Positions 34,644 to 45,351 of a DNA stretch of 64,000 nt are shown piece by piece; within the stretch, counting starts at the first letter, position 1, and every line of letters starts with the position of its first letter. The position numbers were made by a program, and so were the translations under genes. Source of the stretch: Melieria omissa (Eukaryota; Arthropoda; Insecta; Diptera; Ulidiidae); the NCBI GenBank assembly GCA_963971225.1, contig OZ020267.1, positions 54,577,590-54,641,589 on the forward strand. The letters run 5' to 3'. The notes under the pieces are model-generated. The model had not been told where the DNA came from. It was given only the letters and a program-made list of their open reading frames with translations, and did no database searches.

Positions 34644-36588
34644 ATAGAAAACCTTTCATCCAGAAGAGAGCAAGCGTCGTTTTTCAGTTGACTTGGAAGT
34701 GTGACTTGCTCCCGCTGCATTGGAATGGCCTGTGCATGTTTGAATTCCGGCAAAAGACGGCGAAAACACTTTAAGTAAAGCGTGAATTGTTTTTGTAAGA
34801 ACAAGAAGCTGTCAAATCGACAAGTCAACCACAAATATGAGATATCTGGTATTTCTGTAAAATACACAATTGTTTTCTTTTAAACCGCCTACGATTGGAT
34901 TCATTTGTGTCAGAGATAGTGTTGGGTGTAATAGCGCGGGAGCGAAAGAAAATAGAAAGCGGAGTGGGGGTTATTGGGGAAATCCAGAAACAGAAAATTT
35001 AATCTTTCAAATTTCGCAATAACGCGACAACGGTTTACCGAAGATGGTGCAATACAAAACGGGATAATTGGCTATACTGCGAAATATTGGAGTGATTTCG
35101 TGTTTACACGAAATTGCGTGCAAAAGCAATCACTGCAAAGTTTTGCCTACAAACAAAAAATTAAGTGACCATACGAAAAAATTCATTTGATATATTTTAA
35201 TTAGCAGTTAACAAATTAAATACAAATAATTCTATAGAATGGCACAATATGCATGAAAAGTGTTTTAAAAAAATTGTGAGTGTTGGGCAAAAATATTTGA
35301 AACAAGAAACTTGAATTTATTAAAAATTTTGTGACGCAATAATTAAGCGTGTTGTACCTATTTTAAATATGTGACCACGCTTTGTGTTGTATTCAGTTTA
35401 TTCTTAGACCGATGTGTATATGGAATATGTTTGGGTTCAGTACTATTGTTTTTCTATTTTAAATGCAAAAATATTTCGAGTTTTAAGAACTTTTTTAGTA
35501 AAAAAGTTATATCTGCTTACAAGTTCGGTGGTAGTTAGAAGAAAAACGAAAAAAAATTACAGATACAGTGGTGTCTGGATATAGTGAACTAATTATTGCA
35601 AGGCCTGTTCACTGTATTGAGGTTGTTCACTATATCAAGGTTAACATTTTTGGTCAAAAACTCGTTTATTTGGTCAAAATACGCTTTTCGTTTTTTGCTT
35701 TTGTTTCTATATTTAGAGGCTCGATGTCTAAATTTGGGTGTTCACTATATCGAGGTGGTCACTATACTCAGACACGACTGTAAGTATTTTCTCGCACATC
35801 GTTCAGAGATACAAGTTTCAGAAGCAGTATTTTTGGGTCAAACGAGTTGTCAATAAATATTTCAATATAGAAATATGATCTTTGAAATTTCTACATAAAA
35901 GCTATAAAGAGTGAATGTCCATGAATTGAATCAAGATCCACCAATTAGTTTGAATAAAGTACCCAAGTTCCTTTCTGAACAAATTAATATTTTATAGAGA
36001 TTATCGGTCGAGTAGTTGGAATAGAATAAGTTAATTTTAGTTCAATGCATTGCCTGGAAGAATCCAACTTTTGCTTTAGCTTGTGTCATTCTCTTTATTC
36101 ATTCTTTCCTGTGCACCATAAAAAGTTTAGAATTCTAACAACTTGTCTTTTATTTATTTATAGGTCAGCTTAGTCGGCCAGTAAACTATTTTGATTCTAT
36201 GATAATTTAATTTTAATTAAAACAAAAATACATTTATTAAACTTTTTCAAAACTAATACATTTGAGTCACCCTCTACTGAACTCGTACGCGTAATTGCAA
36301 CGCTACGTGCAACTGTTCTAATTGGCAACTCTCCGATTCAAAAATGACGAAACGGTTTCCTGTCGGTCGACCACTCAAATCGAATTTGTCACAGCAAGAA
36401 GCCAAACAGTCGAATTGGCGTCAACGATCGTTAATCGTTGATTGGCGTTCTTGCTAGAAGTTTTCATTTTAAATCCAATTACACAAAGAGGTAAGCAGAA
36501 ATAACAACAAAAATAACAAAACTCTGCCGCTTTACATAAAACGGCATTAAAATCTGACTAAATTTCGAATACTCGTTTATTTGTAAAA
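34644..36588. other. intergenic region RpS27 to the 546 aa gene
   Basis: AT-rich and non-coding by eye, apart from a pogo-type MITE (listed separately). The end near 36300-36588 should contain the promoter and leader of the downstream gene. Small open frames here have low-complexity translations and are not called. Confidence 0.5.
35564..35782. mobile_element. pogo/Tigger-type MITE with TA target site
   Basis: The element begins CAGTGGTGTCTGGATATAGT after TA and ends with the near complement (ACTATACTCAGACACGACTG) before TA. The word TATAGTGAAC or its complement GTTCACTATA recurs several times near both ends (about 35577, 35608, 35627 and 35740). CAG ends, TA duplication and 'TATAGT' boxes fit the pogo branch of Tc1/mariner. 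It is 215 bases long with no coding capacity. Confidence 0.75.
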
Positions 36589-36720
36589 ATGCAGCCCAAT
36601 CGGCCCCGCAGCAAATTCGAAAATAACCGACATTTTGCTCTGTTCGATTCTCACACTTCTCAGCCAATTGTGCACCGCAATGTCCTCAAATCTGCAACCG
36701 GGCAGCGAATTTGCCAGTGA
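36589..36720 (+). CDS. upstream ORF overlapping the 546 aa gene start
   Basis: ATG at 36589 opens a 43-codon frame that ends at a TGA at 36718-36720. It overlaps the proposed start at 36680 in another frame. If the leader is unspliced, ribosomes starting here would bypass the main start, so this would be a repressive uORF. The peptide itself (MQPNRPRSKFENNRH...) is not recognised. Its presence in mRNA is unproven. Confidence 0.3.
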   Translation: MQPNRPRSKFENNRHFALFDSHTSQPIVHRNVLKSATGQRICQ

Positions 36721-39056
36721 ACTACTCAACTTTAACATGGAGAACATTTCGAATGAGCTGAGCGCTTTGCTGATTGGAAACGAGTTGGACGTTTCAGCTG
36801 TGGCCGGTGGTGGTGGCGCGATGGCAGCTACGACTGGCCAGTCGACAGTGACGTCTGGTGCGACAGGTCTCGGTCGCGGCATTGTTGGCGGTACGAGCGC
36901 ATGTGCCACCTCGGCTGCTGCCGCTCCCACTGCACTGAACACCAAGGAGACGGAGATGGCGCAGCTCTATCGCCAGTACTACTACTACCAACAACAGCAG
37001 CAGCTGCACCAGCAACTCTACAATGCCAACAGCGCTGCAATGCAGACTGCCGTCGGAGCACCGGCTCAAAGTGTCACCAATCGCGAATCGGCGCTGCTGT
37101 GTCCCATGAATGCCAACACCGGCAGTGGCACCTACGCCAGTGTGCCACCGCTGTCCGTGCAGCTGCGTTCGGAAGTCAAGCAGCCAACTGCCGAGTCGAC
37201 TGCAGCCGAGTGCTCGTTATCGTCGTCGCCCAAGTTCGAGTTTCATTTTCTACGCTGCCAGTCACTAAGCATGTCACATCCCACAGCGTCGAATGCAATG
37301 CCGTTGCTTTCCAGCGCCAAAAATGGCGCGCAGGAGCAGCACTTTGGCAGCGGCCGCCGTGGCATTCCGGCCGGCAATGGCTACCGCAGGTTCCAGAAAC
37401 AGTCAGATACTATGCCCGAAGAGGCGGTGGACTACGACAAAGTTGTGGTGGACTTGTCGGTGCTGGGACTATCTGAGGACAAGTAAGTGAATTACGAGCC
37501 TGAAATGTTGGTTTGCCCTAATCGGTACTTTTTCAATCAGTGTCGAGCGCAACCCTGTGCTGCGATTGTTTGCGCTCTTTCGCCTGATGCACTATTACCT
37601 GAACGATGTCTTCCCATCGCCATGGGCTGGCGGCGATGTTGCGAGCGCCGCCACAGGTGAATCGGCACACGCTGGTATCAGCAATGGCAACGGCGCCAAC
37701 GTCAGCGGCTCCACCAAGCCATCGATGCCCTGCACCATGAACGTGCAGTATCAGGTGAAGCAAGCTGCTCGCAAGTGCACCATCTTTCTGTGCGACATGC
37801 AGCGCATCGTCAACGCCAACAAGATGTACAGCCGCGAATTGTATCTGGAGTGTGAGCAGTCGCTGAATATGCTGCGCAAGTTGCTCGCACAGTTCGAGGT
37901 ATTCAAACGCATCGAGTTGGAGCATAAGCGTGGCCAGTTTGTGACGGAGGAGGCGCGCGGTGAGTGCTGAGTGGAAAATACTACTCTTGATGGACTTGTT
38001 GATAATATTTTCATCAAGTCGACATGCCCACACACTTTTCTTTTCATAGACTCGGCATTGAGTTGCAGGAAGAGTGCTTCCAGTTAACTAGGAAAATCCA
38101 TTTTGCTATGTCCGTCTGTTCGTTCGTGCCACCAACCAGCTGGTACACACTAGTGGCCTCGAAAAGTGCTAAAAAACATTTCGTTCTAACCCTAAAAAAA
38201 CAAATCTCAATATTTAAATAATATATATGCAAGTTTGTTAAATTCAATCATGTTTTGTCTGCTCCCGTACTTAATGAGACTGCTTCGTTAAAATGCAGCT
38301 ATGTTATTTTGATTAATAAAATACAGAGGAGTCAATAGAGATATTAAAGATAGTAAAAATAAATGCGACGCAATTCAAGCATCCAAACTGCTTGGCCGCT
38401 GAAGTCATTATACCCATTTTTAATAGCCAATGAGGCAATTTGAAATTAAACTCTACAAAATTTATAACAATTTGCATTGTCAAGCCGATAGCAACTGCCG
38501 ACCAAACATGTTTTTGCTGCTGATTGCACGTCGAGCACGATAAGCCAAAATATTTGTTGAAAAAGAATTTAAATATTAATTTGCTAATTTCTTTGTATTT
38601 CATATATTTGCATATTGGCTGCTTTTGGCAAAAACAGCTCAAGCCGAATGCCTGGAGACAGTTGTACAGCAACTCAACGATCAGATACGTGAGTCGCACT
38701 TTTATGTGCACATCTTCAACTGGGCTGTGCAGCGCAAGCTTCTCAGCAAATTACAGCCACAATATCCACAACAACAGCAACAGCAACAGCAGCAGCTACA
38801 AAGTGAGCAGGCGAAAAGCACAACTGACGATCGTCTGTACAACACGGCCCTGACAATGCCAGGAAACCAGCAGCACTTTGATTTGTCCGCCGCTGCTGAG
38901 GTTGTTACCACTGAGGCTGCAGCTGCTGCCAGTGGCCTTCCCGGTGCTAGTGCCATGACAAACGTGGCGCTGGGTATTGGGCTGAACGAACGCATGAGCG
39001 CAGACACTGACGTGGACGTGGATCGCCAGTCGACGCGCTACATTGGCTACAAATGA
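36680..39056 (+). CDS. conserved-looking protein of unknown function, 546 aa
   Basis: Three exons: 36680-37482, 37541-37959 and 38638-39056. They are joined by GT-AG introns with matching phases (2, then 1). I chose ATG 36680 (MSSNLQPGSEFASELLNFN) because the open frame upstream has no ATG. The first third is low-complexity (Ala/Gly/Thr, then a YYYYQQQQQL run). Exon 2 and the start of exon 3 look folded and conserved in style: VLRLFALFRLMHYYLNDVFP, VKQAARKCTIFLCDMQRIV, ECEQSLNMLRKLLAQFEVFK, LETVVQQLNDQIRESHF. This suggests a helical core. The tail is again low-complexity with polyQ and polyA. There is no signal peptide or membrane span, so it is probably a cytosolic or nuclear protein. I do not recognise the family. 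An alternative acceptor at 38050 would give a short product. Confidence 0.8.
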
Positions 39057-40542
39057 AGCGGAGGTGCCGAGAAATGTCAATACTTTTAGTTTTTTGTTGT
39101 CGCTGCTTGTCTACAATGACACTTTTTTTTAGCTATCGCTTAGTTGCAATAAGATTGTAAATATTTTCATAGATTTCACTTAGATTTTATTTTAAAGTTT
39201 GTTGCTAGTTTTAGTACCACAATTCGTTTTATACTTTTTTAGCTTCAATTTTAAATTATAATTTAATTATTAACTAATTATTAATTTAATTATACACAAT
39301 ATAGATTTTATATTTATGTTTTGCCATTCGCCATTCAATTTTAATTATACGACTGCCATCAAATTATTTCCTAAACTACTTTAATTTTACTTGGCAGCGT
39401 AATTTTTGTTAAATATTTATTTTCATAGAATTTAATAATTTAATTGTAGCATATTCCTATATTTACCGATTCAAATTATTATTATATTAGTTATTTTTAA
39501 AGTTCTACTATTTCCATAATAAGTTTATAATATAAAATTTATGATTTTAATTGTTATCGAACAAACCTTTATTTTAAATTGGTTGTAATTGTAAATTTGT
39601 GCACTTGTTTTTAGTACTATTTTATTTAAATTTAAGTACTATTTAATTGAAATAGTTTTTAATAATCTGTGTCTGATGAGCGATCATTCAAATATTTCAA
39701 TGCCGAATCAGTGTCAATTAAGCACAGAGGCAACAGAGTTTTAAAACTAACTTAACTTTTTATTTTCCTAGTTATAAAATTGTAAAAGAAACGCTTTGAA
39801 TTTGAGGCTGAGCATTCAATTTGCGCCATATGAACTTAAATTATACCTTGCGAGACGAAAAGTCATTCAAAAACGATTGAAGAAAAAAAATCAAATTGAA
39901 ACTTGTTCCGAAGAGAAGTAACTAAACTGATTTACAAAAACTCGTAGTTTAAGAAAATTATTAAAAACCTTACAAGGCTCAATTTAAATAGCCTATTGAA
40001 AAGACAACGTCTCACTGGCACGATTTAAAAAAAGAAACTGAAAAGAGTACAAAATCGACTGTTTACGTCTCACTGGCACGATTTAAAAAAAGAAACTGAA
40101 ATGAGTACAAAATCAAATGCTTAAAAAAAAAGTCTGCAAATCAAATAAAAAACACACCAATTCACACACATCTTTCAACACAATGTTAACTATTCAACTT
40201 TAACTCAAACTTGTTCAAAGCTGCAGAAGAAAGCAGTACGATTCAATTTGTAACGAATTATTTAACTTTCTTTGACTTTTTAATTTAAAGAATTTTAATG
40301 TTGAAAGAAAATTCATTTCTGTTTCAGTGACACCTGAAGTATATCAATTAATTTTATTTATTTTCATAAAATTTTAATCAATTTCAATAAAAAGTACTAC
40401 ACCCTCCAACTCAACACTAACCATTCTGTTTCAAATTTAATACTGTTTCAAATGTTATTTCACACAAGCTGAAGCAGTCTTTTTATTCACGTTTTGTTTG
40501 TTTTTTGTCACAATTTACAGCGCATTATTTATTGCCACGAAT
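39057..40542. other. 3' UTR and spacer, very AT-rich
   Basis: Low-complexity AT-rich sequence with no reading frame of interest. The first part is probably the 3' UTR of the 546 aa gene. A two-copy tandem repeat is listed separately. TTTATT words at 40482-40487 and 40528-40533 are candidate minus-strand poly(A) signals for the takeout gene beyond. Confidence 0.5.
40007..40122. repeat. 58-bp tandem duplication
   Basis: The word 'acgtctcactggcacgattt' followed by 'aaaaaaagaaactgaaa(a/t)gag' and 'tacaaaatc' occurs at 40007 and again at 40065. The two units are almost identical, so the duplication is recent. Confidence 0.85.
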
Positions 40543-41501
40543 CTAGTCCAAGAATAAGTCGGTATAGGGATGCTTATCGAAAACACCCTTCAAGATGCCC
40601 TTAAAGATCAAAGCGTACGCCTTCGTCAGGTTCGGTCGTATTTCATTGAAGATCTCCTGCCAGTTCTCGTTGAGAAACGCATTCGTAGAGTCGCCCAGCT
40701 CCTTGTTGCCATCGAACAGACCCGTGAAGTAAAAGGACACTTCCTGGGGCTTGGAAATTTCAATTGAGACATCCTTTATGTCCAGGAATTCATCGTTACC
40801 CTTCTTTACCAATTTGGCGTCGACTGTCGCCGTGAGAGCCACATTTTCTACCAATACACAAATCACATTAACATTTTTCAGTACTTTGAAAACGATTATA
40901 TGTCAACTTACTCAGCGAGATTTCGCAGTCGCCTTTGCCCTTCAACGCCAACCCCAGCACAGAGCCCGACAGGGCGTAGGGTCCTGTCAATTTGACGGTT
41001 GGTAATTTGCCCTTCATGACAATGCGGTCCTTGACGTCACGCGTGAAGCCGCTACGAGAGGAACATCAATGATTTCACAGTTAAGTGACGGTAAGGTGCA
41101 CTCAGGTTCAGTAAACACATACCTGACGGACACATCTTGCATGCCGCTTACCCCGTAAATGTCGTTGTTGTTAAAATTGAACGACACACTGATTGCACTC
41201 TTGGGATCCGCTGGCAATTTGATGGAGTTCACGTGCAGCGGGTCGAATGGCAACAGGTTGATCGAGCGGACACCCGTTTTTCCGTAGTTGCCCAGCATCA
41301 ATTTGGCCACATTGGTTGCGCAGGCCGCGTCGCCGTAGTGGCACTTCTCGAACTCCAGCGCTAAAGTGCGAAGAAGACCGGTTGAAATGGGCGAATGAAG
41401 TGTAACCATTCGTACCAGACAGCGCACTTACACAATTCCGCGGAGACGCCGCTGCCGCTGCCGCACGCCAACACCACAAGCACCGCTGCAAGCCGGAACA
41501 T
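40543..41501 (-). CDS. takeout/JHBP-family secreted protein (gene 1)
   Basis: Four exons: 41432-41501, 41123-41360, 40912-41051 and 40543-40847 (250 aa). Exon 1 encodes a signal peptide (MFRLAAVLVVLACG). The mature protein starts with the conserved cysteine pair (LEFEKCHYGDAACA) and continues with the takeout/JHBP core (LPFDPLHVNSIKL, DIYGVSGMQDVSV, GFTRDVKDRIVM, LTGPYALSGSVLGLALKGKG). It ends in the family C-terminus (STNAFLNENWQEIFNEIRP, HPYTDLFLD). Takeout proteins are secreted hydrophobic-ligand carriers, and some bind juvenile hormone or affect feeding and mating. Exon lengths 70/238/140/305 nearly match those of the other two copies here. All expected motifs are intact. Confidence 0.92.
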
Positions 41502-42253
41502 TTTGTGTTAGAATCGAATTAGATTTGAATGTGCCAATGCCGTCGCTAAAATGTAAAAACTGTCCGATCGCAGGCGTATTTAATCTGTGAATGAGCAGCG
41601 CTTCATTTCACTTCATTTTTATAGGATTGAGGCGCTTGTGCCAGTCCCGCGCCTCTGCCGAAACCAGAATTTCATTCGGTTTTGCTTAGACTTTGCGAAT
41701 AATTGAAAAGAACTGTGTTAATGTTGTTGTTGTGTTGACTTGTTTTTGCAGTCATGTTTGTGTTGTGCGATATTTGGCAATTAAAACAAGTACTTCGTTT
41801 AGCAACAAGTTGACAGCAAAACAGATAAGAAAGTGGTCAACGCTTTTAATAAGTTTCAGCCTGAAATATTGCGGTTTTAAGTGAGTCATTTAAGGGACAT
41901 CAGATGAATTAAGTAAAATAACTGTACGAACAGTAACATACAGTTATTGCAAGGAGAGTGTCACTGACAGCGGAAATGCGACAATCCCGGCTGCAGCGAT
42001 TTGAGAAAAATGGAGATTGAGCAAAACTACATAAAATCATGGATTTTTGAGTGAGTTCAATATTAATGTAATGAAATATGATATATATGTATATATATAC
42101 ATTTATATTTCCACCTGATGGCGCCCGACATTGTTTTATTTATGGCAATAATAGCCAATTAGCCAAAACAGCAAAATGCCTCGTAAAAGTAAAAAGTTGT
42201 GCTCATATATTAACTGTCGTTTTATACATAAAAAAACAGGTGTTCATGTATAA
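41502..42253. other. spacer upstream of takeout gene 1
   Basis: Contains the promoter side of takeout gene 1 and AT dinucleotide runs near 42080-42105. No coding or mobile-element signal was recognised. Confidence 0.45.
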
Positions 42254-42735
42254 AATTCAAGTTTTCATATGAGAAACAAAATTTCAATTAATATTCAATT
42301 TACTCAGTGGCCGATGTAGGGGGTTTTGGGGGTTGAAACCCTCTCCGAAATATTAGAATCGACTTTAAAACTACATACAAATTAAAAGGAATCTTTTCGC
42401 ATTTTATGAATATTAAAAATTACTTTTTGAAGCCCCCCGAAATATTTTGCTGAATCCGCCCCTGAATTTACTCGTTCTTTATGATAATCGAATAAGAATT
42501 TCACTGACGCTCGTTTCTCAAGGTTCCATGTGAGAAACAAAATTTCAATTATTATTAAATTTAATGCCCTAAAATATCACTTTCACGAACTATTTCTTTA
42601 TGGCAATCGAATAAGAATGACGTTGGTTTCTGAAGTTTCAATGTGAGAAACAAAATTTTAATTAATGTTTAATTTATTGGCTTAAAAAATCACTTTCATA
42701 CGAACTCTTTCTTTATGGCAATCGAATGAGAATTT
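42254..42735. repeat. diverged tandem repeat, about 112-bp unit, split by a MITE
   Basis: The word 'gagaaacaaaattt(c/t)aatta' occurs near 42271, 42533 and 42645. 'tctttatg(ata/gca)atcgaat(a/g)ag' occurs near 42477, 42595 and 42711. The first unit is interrupted by the hAT MITE at 42297-42472. Removing that insertion restores units of similar length. Confidence 0.65.
42297..42472. mobile_element. hAT-type MITE with perfect 8-bp target duplication (copy 1)
   Basis: The 8-bp direct repeat AATTTACT (42297-42304 and 42465-42472) flanks a 160-bp element. It starts CAGTGGCCGATGTAGG and ends CTGAATCCGCCCCTG, so the inverted-repeat consensus is CAGTGGCGGATTCAG. An 8-bp duplication with CA...TG ends is the hAT signature. 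There is no coding capacity. A second copy lies at 55303-55467 in the opposite orientation. Confidence 0.85.
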
Positions 42736-42926
42736 TATTCAGAAACAGTCTTTTGAGGAATCGCAAAAATCAATGTTTTACAAGGCGCAGCCATCTAATC
42801 TATTAAGTTATTTTTATTATTTTTATTAGTTAAAATTACAATTAATATTAATATTAAGCACTAACGTTAGGTTAACATTATGTTTTATCGGCAATATCCC
42901 TAAAATTGTCCAAGGTGAGACGGAGG

Positions 42927-43646
42927 TTAAGGCAGGTTCTCACCTTGTGGATCCGAAAAAGTGCACTTTTTTTAGGAATTTTTTTTGAGAAAACGGTTAA
43001 AGATACAACGCTGTTTCTGGATATGAACACACATTTATTTAGAGAATACAATTTTTCAAATTGAATGAATCAAAAAAAGGGGGGGAGGGGGCGTCCATCA
43101 GTGGCGGCATGTCGGCGAGGAGGTGTCCCGCTACCGGAAGTGATTCCGTCAAAACCCGTGATCGGAAACACAAAAACCGAACACATTCTTAATGTGTACC
43201 GTATTATCTATTGAATGAACCAAGATCATGAAAAAAAAATCAAAATTACAAAAGTTATGAGGTTTTGAAAAAAAAATTAAGATTTTCGCATTTTTTTGTT
43301 CACTAATTATTTTTTTAAATAAACAATTTCTATATATGTTTGGCTGCTCGTGGTTCGTTTATTAGAAAAAACCCTAAGGAACATTTGGAAAAAATTTGGT
43401 GACGATTGGTTCATTCCAGCGCCTTCAATCACTTCCGTAAGGTCCGAAAATGTGGTTCTGAGAAAAACGCGTTTAAAGTTTAAAGCGCGCTTGGCCGGTG
43501 CTCTACACTGCTCTATGTAACGGCCTGTAACTTTTGTAATTTTTCAGATTTTGATCTGAAATTTCTGGAGCACATTTTTGAAACATATATCTACACGATA
43601 AGGCAAAAAAATTGTTTTTTTTCCACAAGGTAAGAACCTGCCTTAA
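42927..43646. mobile_element. TTAA-flanked non-autonomous element, copy 1 (720 bp)
   Basis: TTAA at 42927-42930 and 43643-43646 flanks inverted repeats: GGCAGGTTCTCACCTTGTGG at the left and its near complement at the right. It is non-coding. The interior includes a G-run ('gggggggaggggg') and 'ggcggcatgtcggcgagg'. The copy at 57185-57798 is nearly identical outside one deletion, so both moved fairly recently. TTAA flanks suggest piggyBac-type mobilisation. Confidence 0.85.
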
Positions 43647-45351
43647 GAGTTGGGCAGATTTAGCGAGCAATAGAACCTGTATTACTCCCCCTCATTCTGT
43701 ATTAAATTTCTTTCATAAGGCTTGTATAAGTTTACAACTTTCTGGTTAGAAGAATTCCTACCTTAATTACTTCACATCTACGTAATCTGCCCTATCGAGA
43801 CCATATCCAGCCATCTAGAACCTTTCATAACTCAGACAAGTTTAAATTCGGGAAGAGTAACGTCATTGCGTTCTCTTCCAAATATAATATAATTCCATAT
43901 TTTATATAATATAAGTGTTTTACAGTCGACTATGAAAAAAATTCTCTGAGGAAATTAAGCTTAGTTAGATTTGAGTTTTAGCCTTCTCCTGAAACAAGCT
44001 CACTTAAGAACAAACATATGGCCGATTCTGGTTCTACGGGCTAATGACGCAACTTTCCCTTTATGACGCTAGAAACCACAAGGATTCCATTTAAAATCTG
44101 GCTTTCTCTCTGATCTAAGTATATTACCTATTCTTCTATTATACTCTCTAACAATAGTATTGCTTTGCTGGCACTTGATGCATATAGGATCAGGTTAGCT
44201 AGTTTTAGTGCACCGTATTCAGCAGCCAATCCAATTGGTTGACCAAAACTAATCTCTATTCTCGTTTGTCTTTGAATATAATGAAAATATGAGTAATCGC
44301 TGTGCAGATGTATTAGCCAGGAAAGTTGCTACTCATAAGAAGCACTTCGAAGGTTCAGTTTGGTTGAGTGGTGTGGTATACTTGAGCCTGTAAAACCTAT
44401 TGTAAAACGAAATAGGATGGCTCCGTCACAGCTTAACCCCACAGATAGATAGATTTGAAAGGGGAAAAGTGCACTGAGACCAAAGCTGATCTATTGGGCC
44501 CCTACAACTTTAGAGAACGTCCCCTAGTCCCACCGACCTAATGAAGCTTAGTAACTCACGTGGGAGAAAGTGTTTGACGTTAGCTTAACCCTATAACCCT
44601 CCTGTCTTTTAAGTGATTGTTCCTCAAGAGTCAACTCGGCATCTCATGTCATCTTAATCAATTTTTTCTATTTTATGTATTTTATTATATTTTTGTAGAA
44701 CCAACAAAAAAACAAGGAAGAAGAAAAGAAAGCAAAAAGACATTATTACAAACTCGTACGAATAGTTCCGTATTTATACAACCTACCATCGTCGACAGTT
44801 AGGTTGAGTTAGGATCCTTACCACTGTATATAGTTTTCACAAAACATTTTAAGTTACTAGACTTTGGACCTCCTTGGAGCTCCTAATCTATTTTTAGTCT
44901 TATTTGTTTTCAATAAAACAACACAATATCATAAAACACATTCTTTTGGGGGCACGCCCCCGAATTTATTGAAAAAAATCACTGAGTGCTCTTTAAATTA
45001 AAATTAAATTAAATAACATAGTCCAAAACTATTTTTATATGCAAATATTTTATTAAAATCTCAATAATTTTAACATAATTATGTTTAAGTACATTTTAAA
45101 GTTCAACTTATTTCTGTGTCCAACAAATTGCTTAAAAGTTTTCGAGACAAACATGAAATTTGCAACAATGGTATATAAATTCAATGATCCTATATGCAGT
45201 TCTTATGTCAGAAGTATGAAAAAACAAAACTATTTACAGGCATGACAACTGACTTGATTGAGTCACGTATCAGTTAAATTGTTAACTCTTTAAAGCAACA
45301 AAAAACAACAATAGCAATATTGAATACATCACAGCACCATTTACGAGCCAA
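43647..45351. other. spacer with LINE RNase H remnant
   Basis: Mostly decayed sequence. Around 44280-44360 the plus strand reads MSNRCADVLARKVATHKKH, which resembles the last block of a LINE RNase H domain (NERADELAR). The region near 44940-44975 has a GGGGGCACGCCCCC short palindrome. TTTATT words near 45040 could be poly(A) signals for takeout gene 2. Confidence 0.4.
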
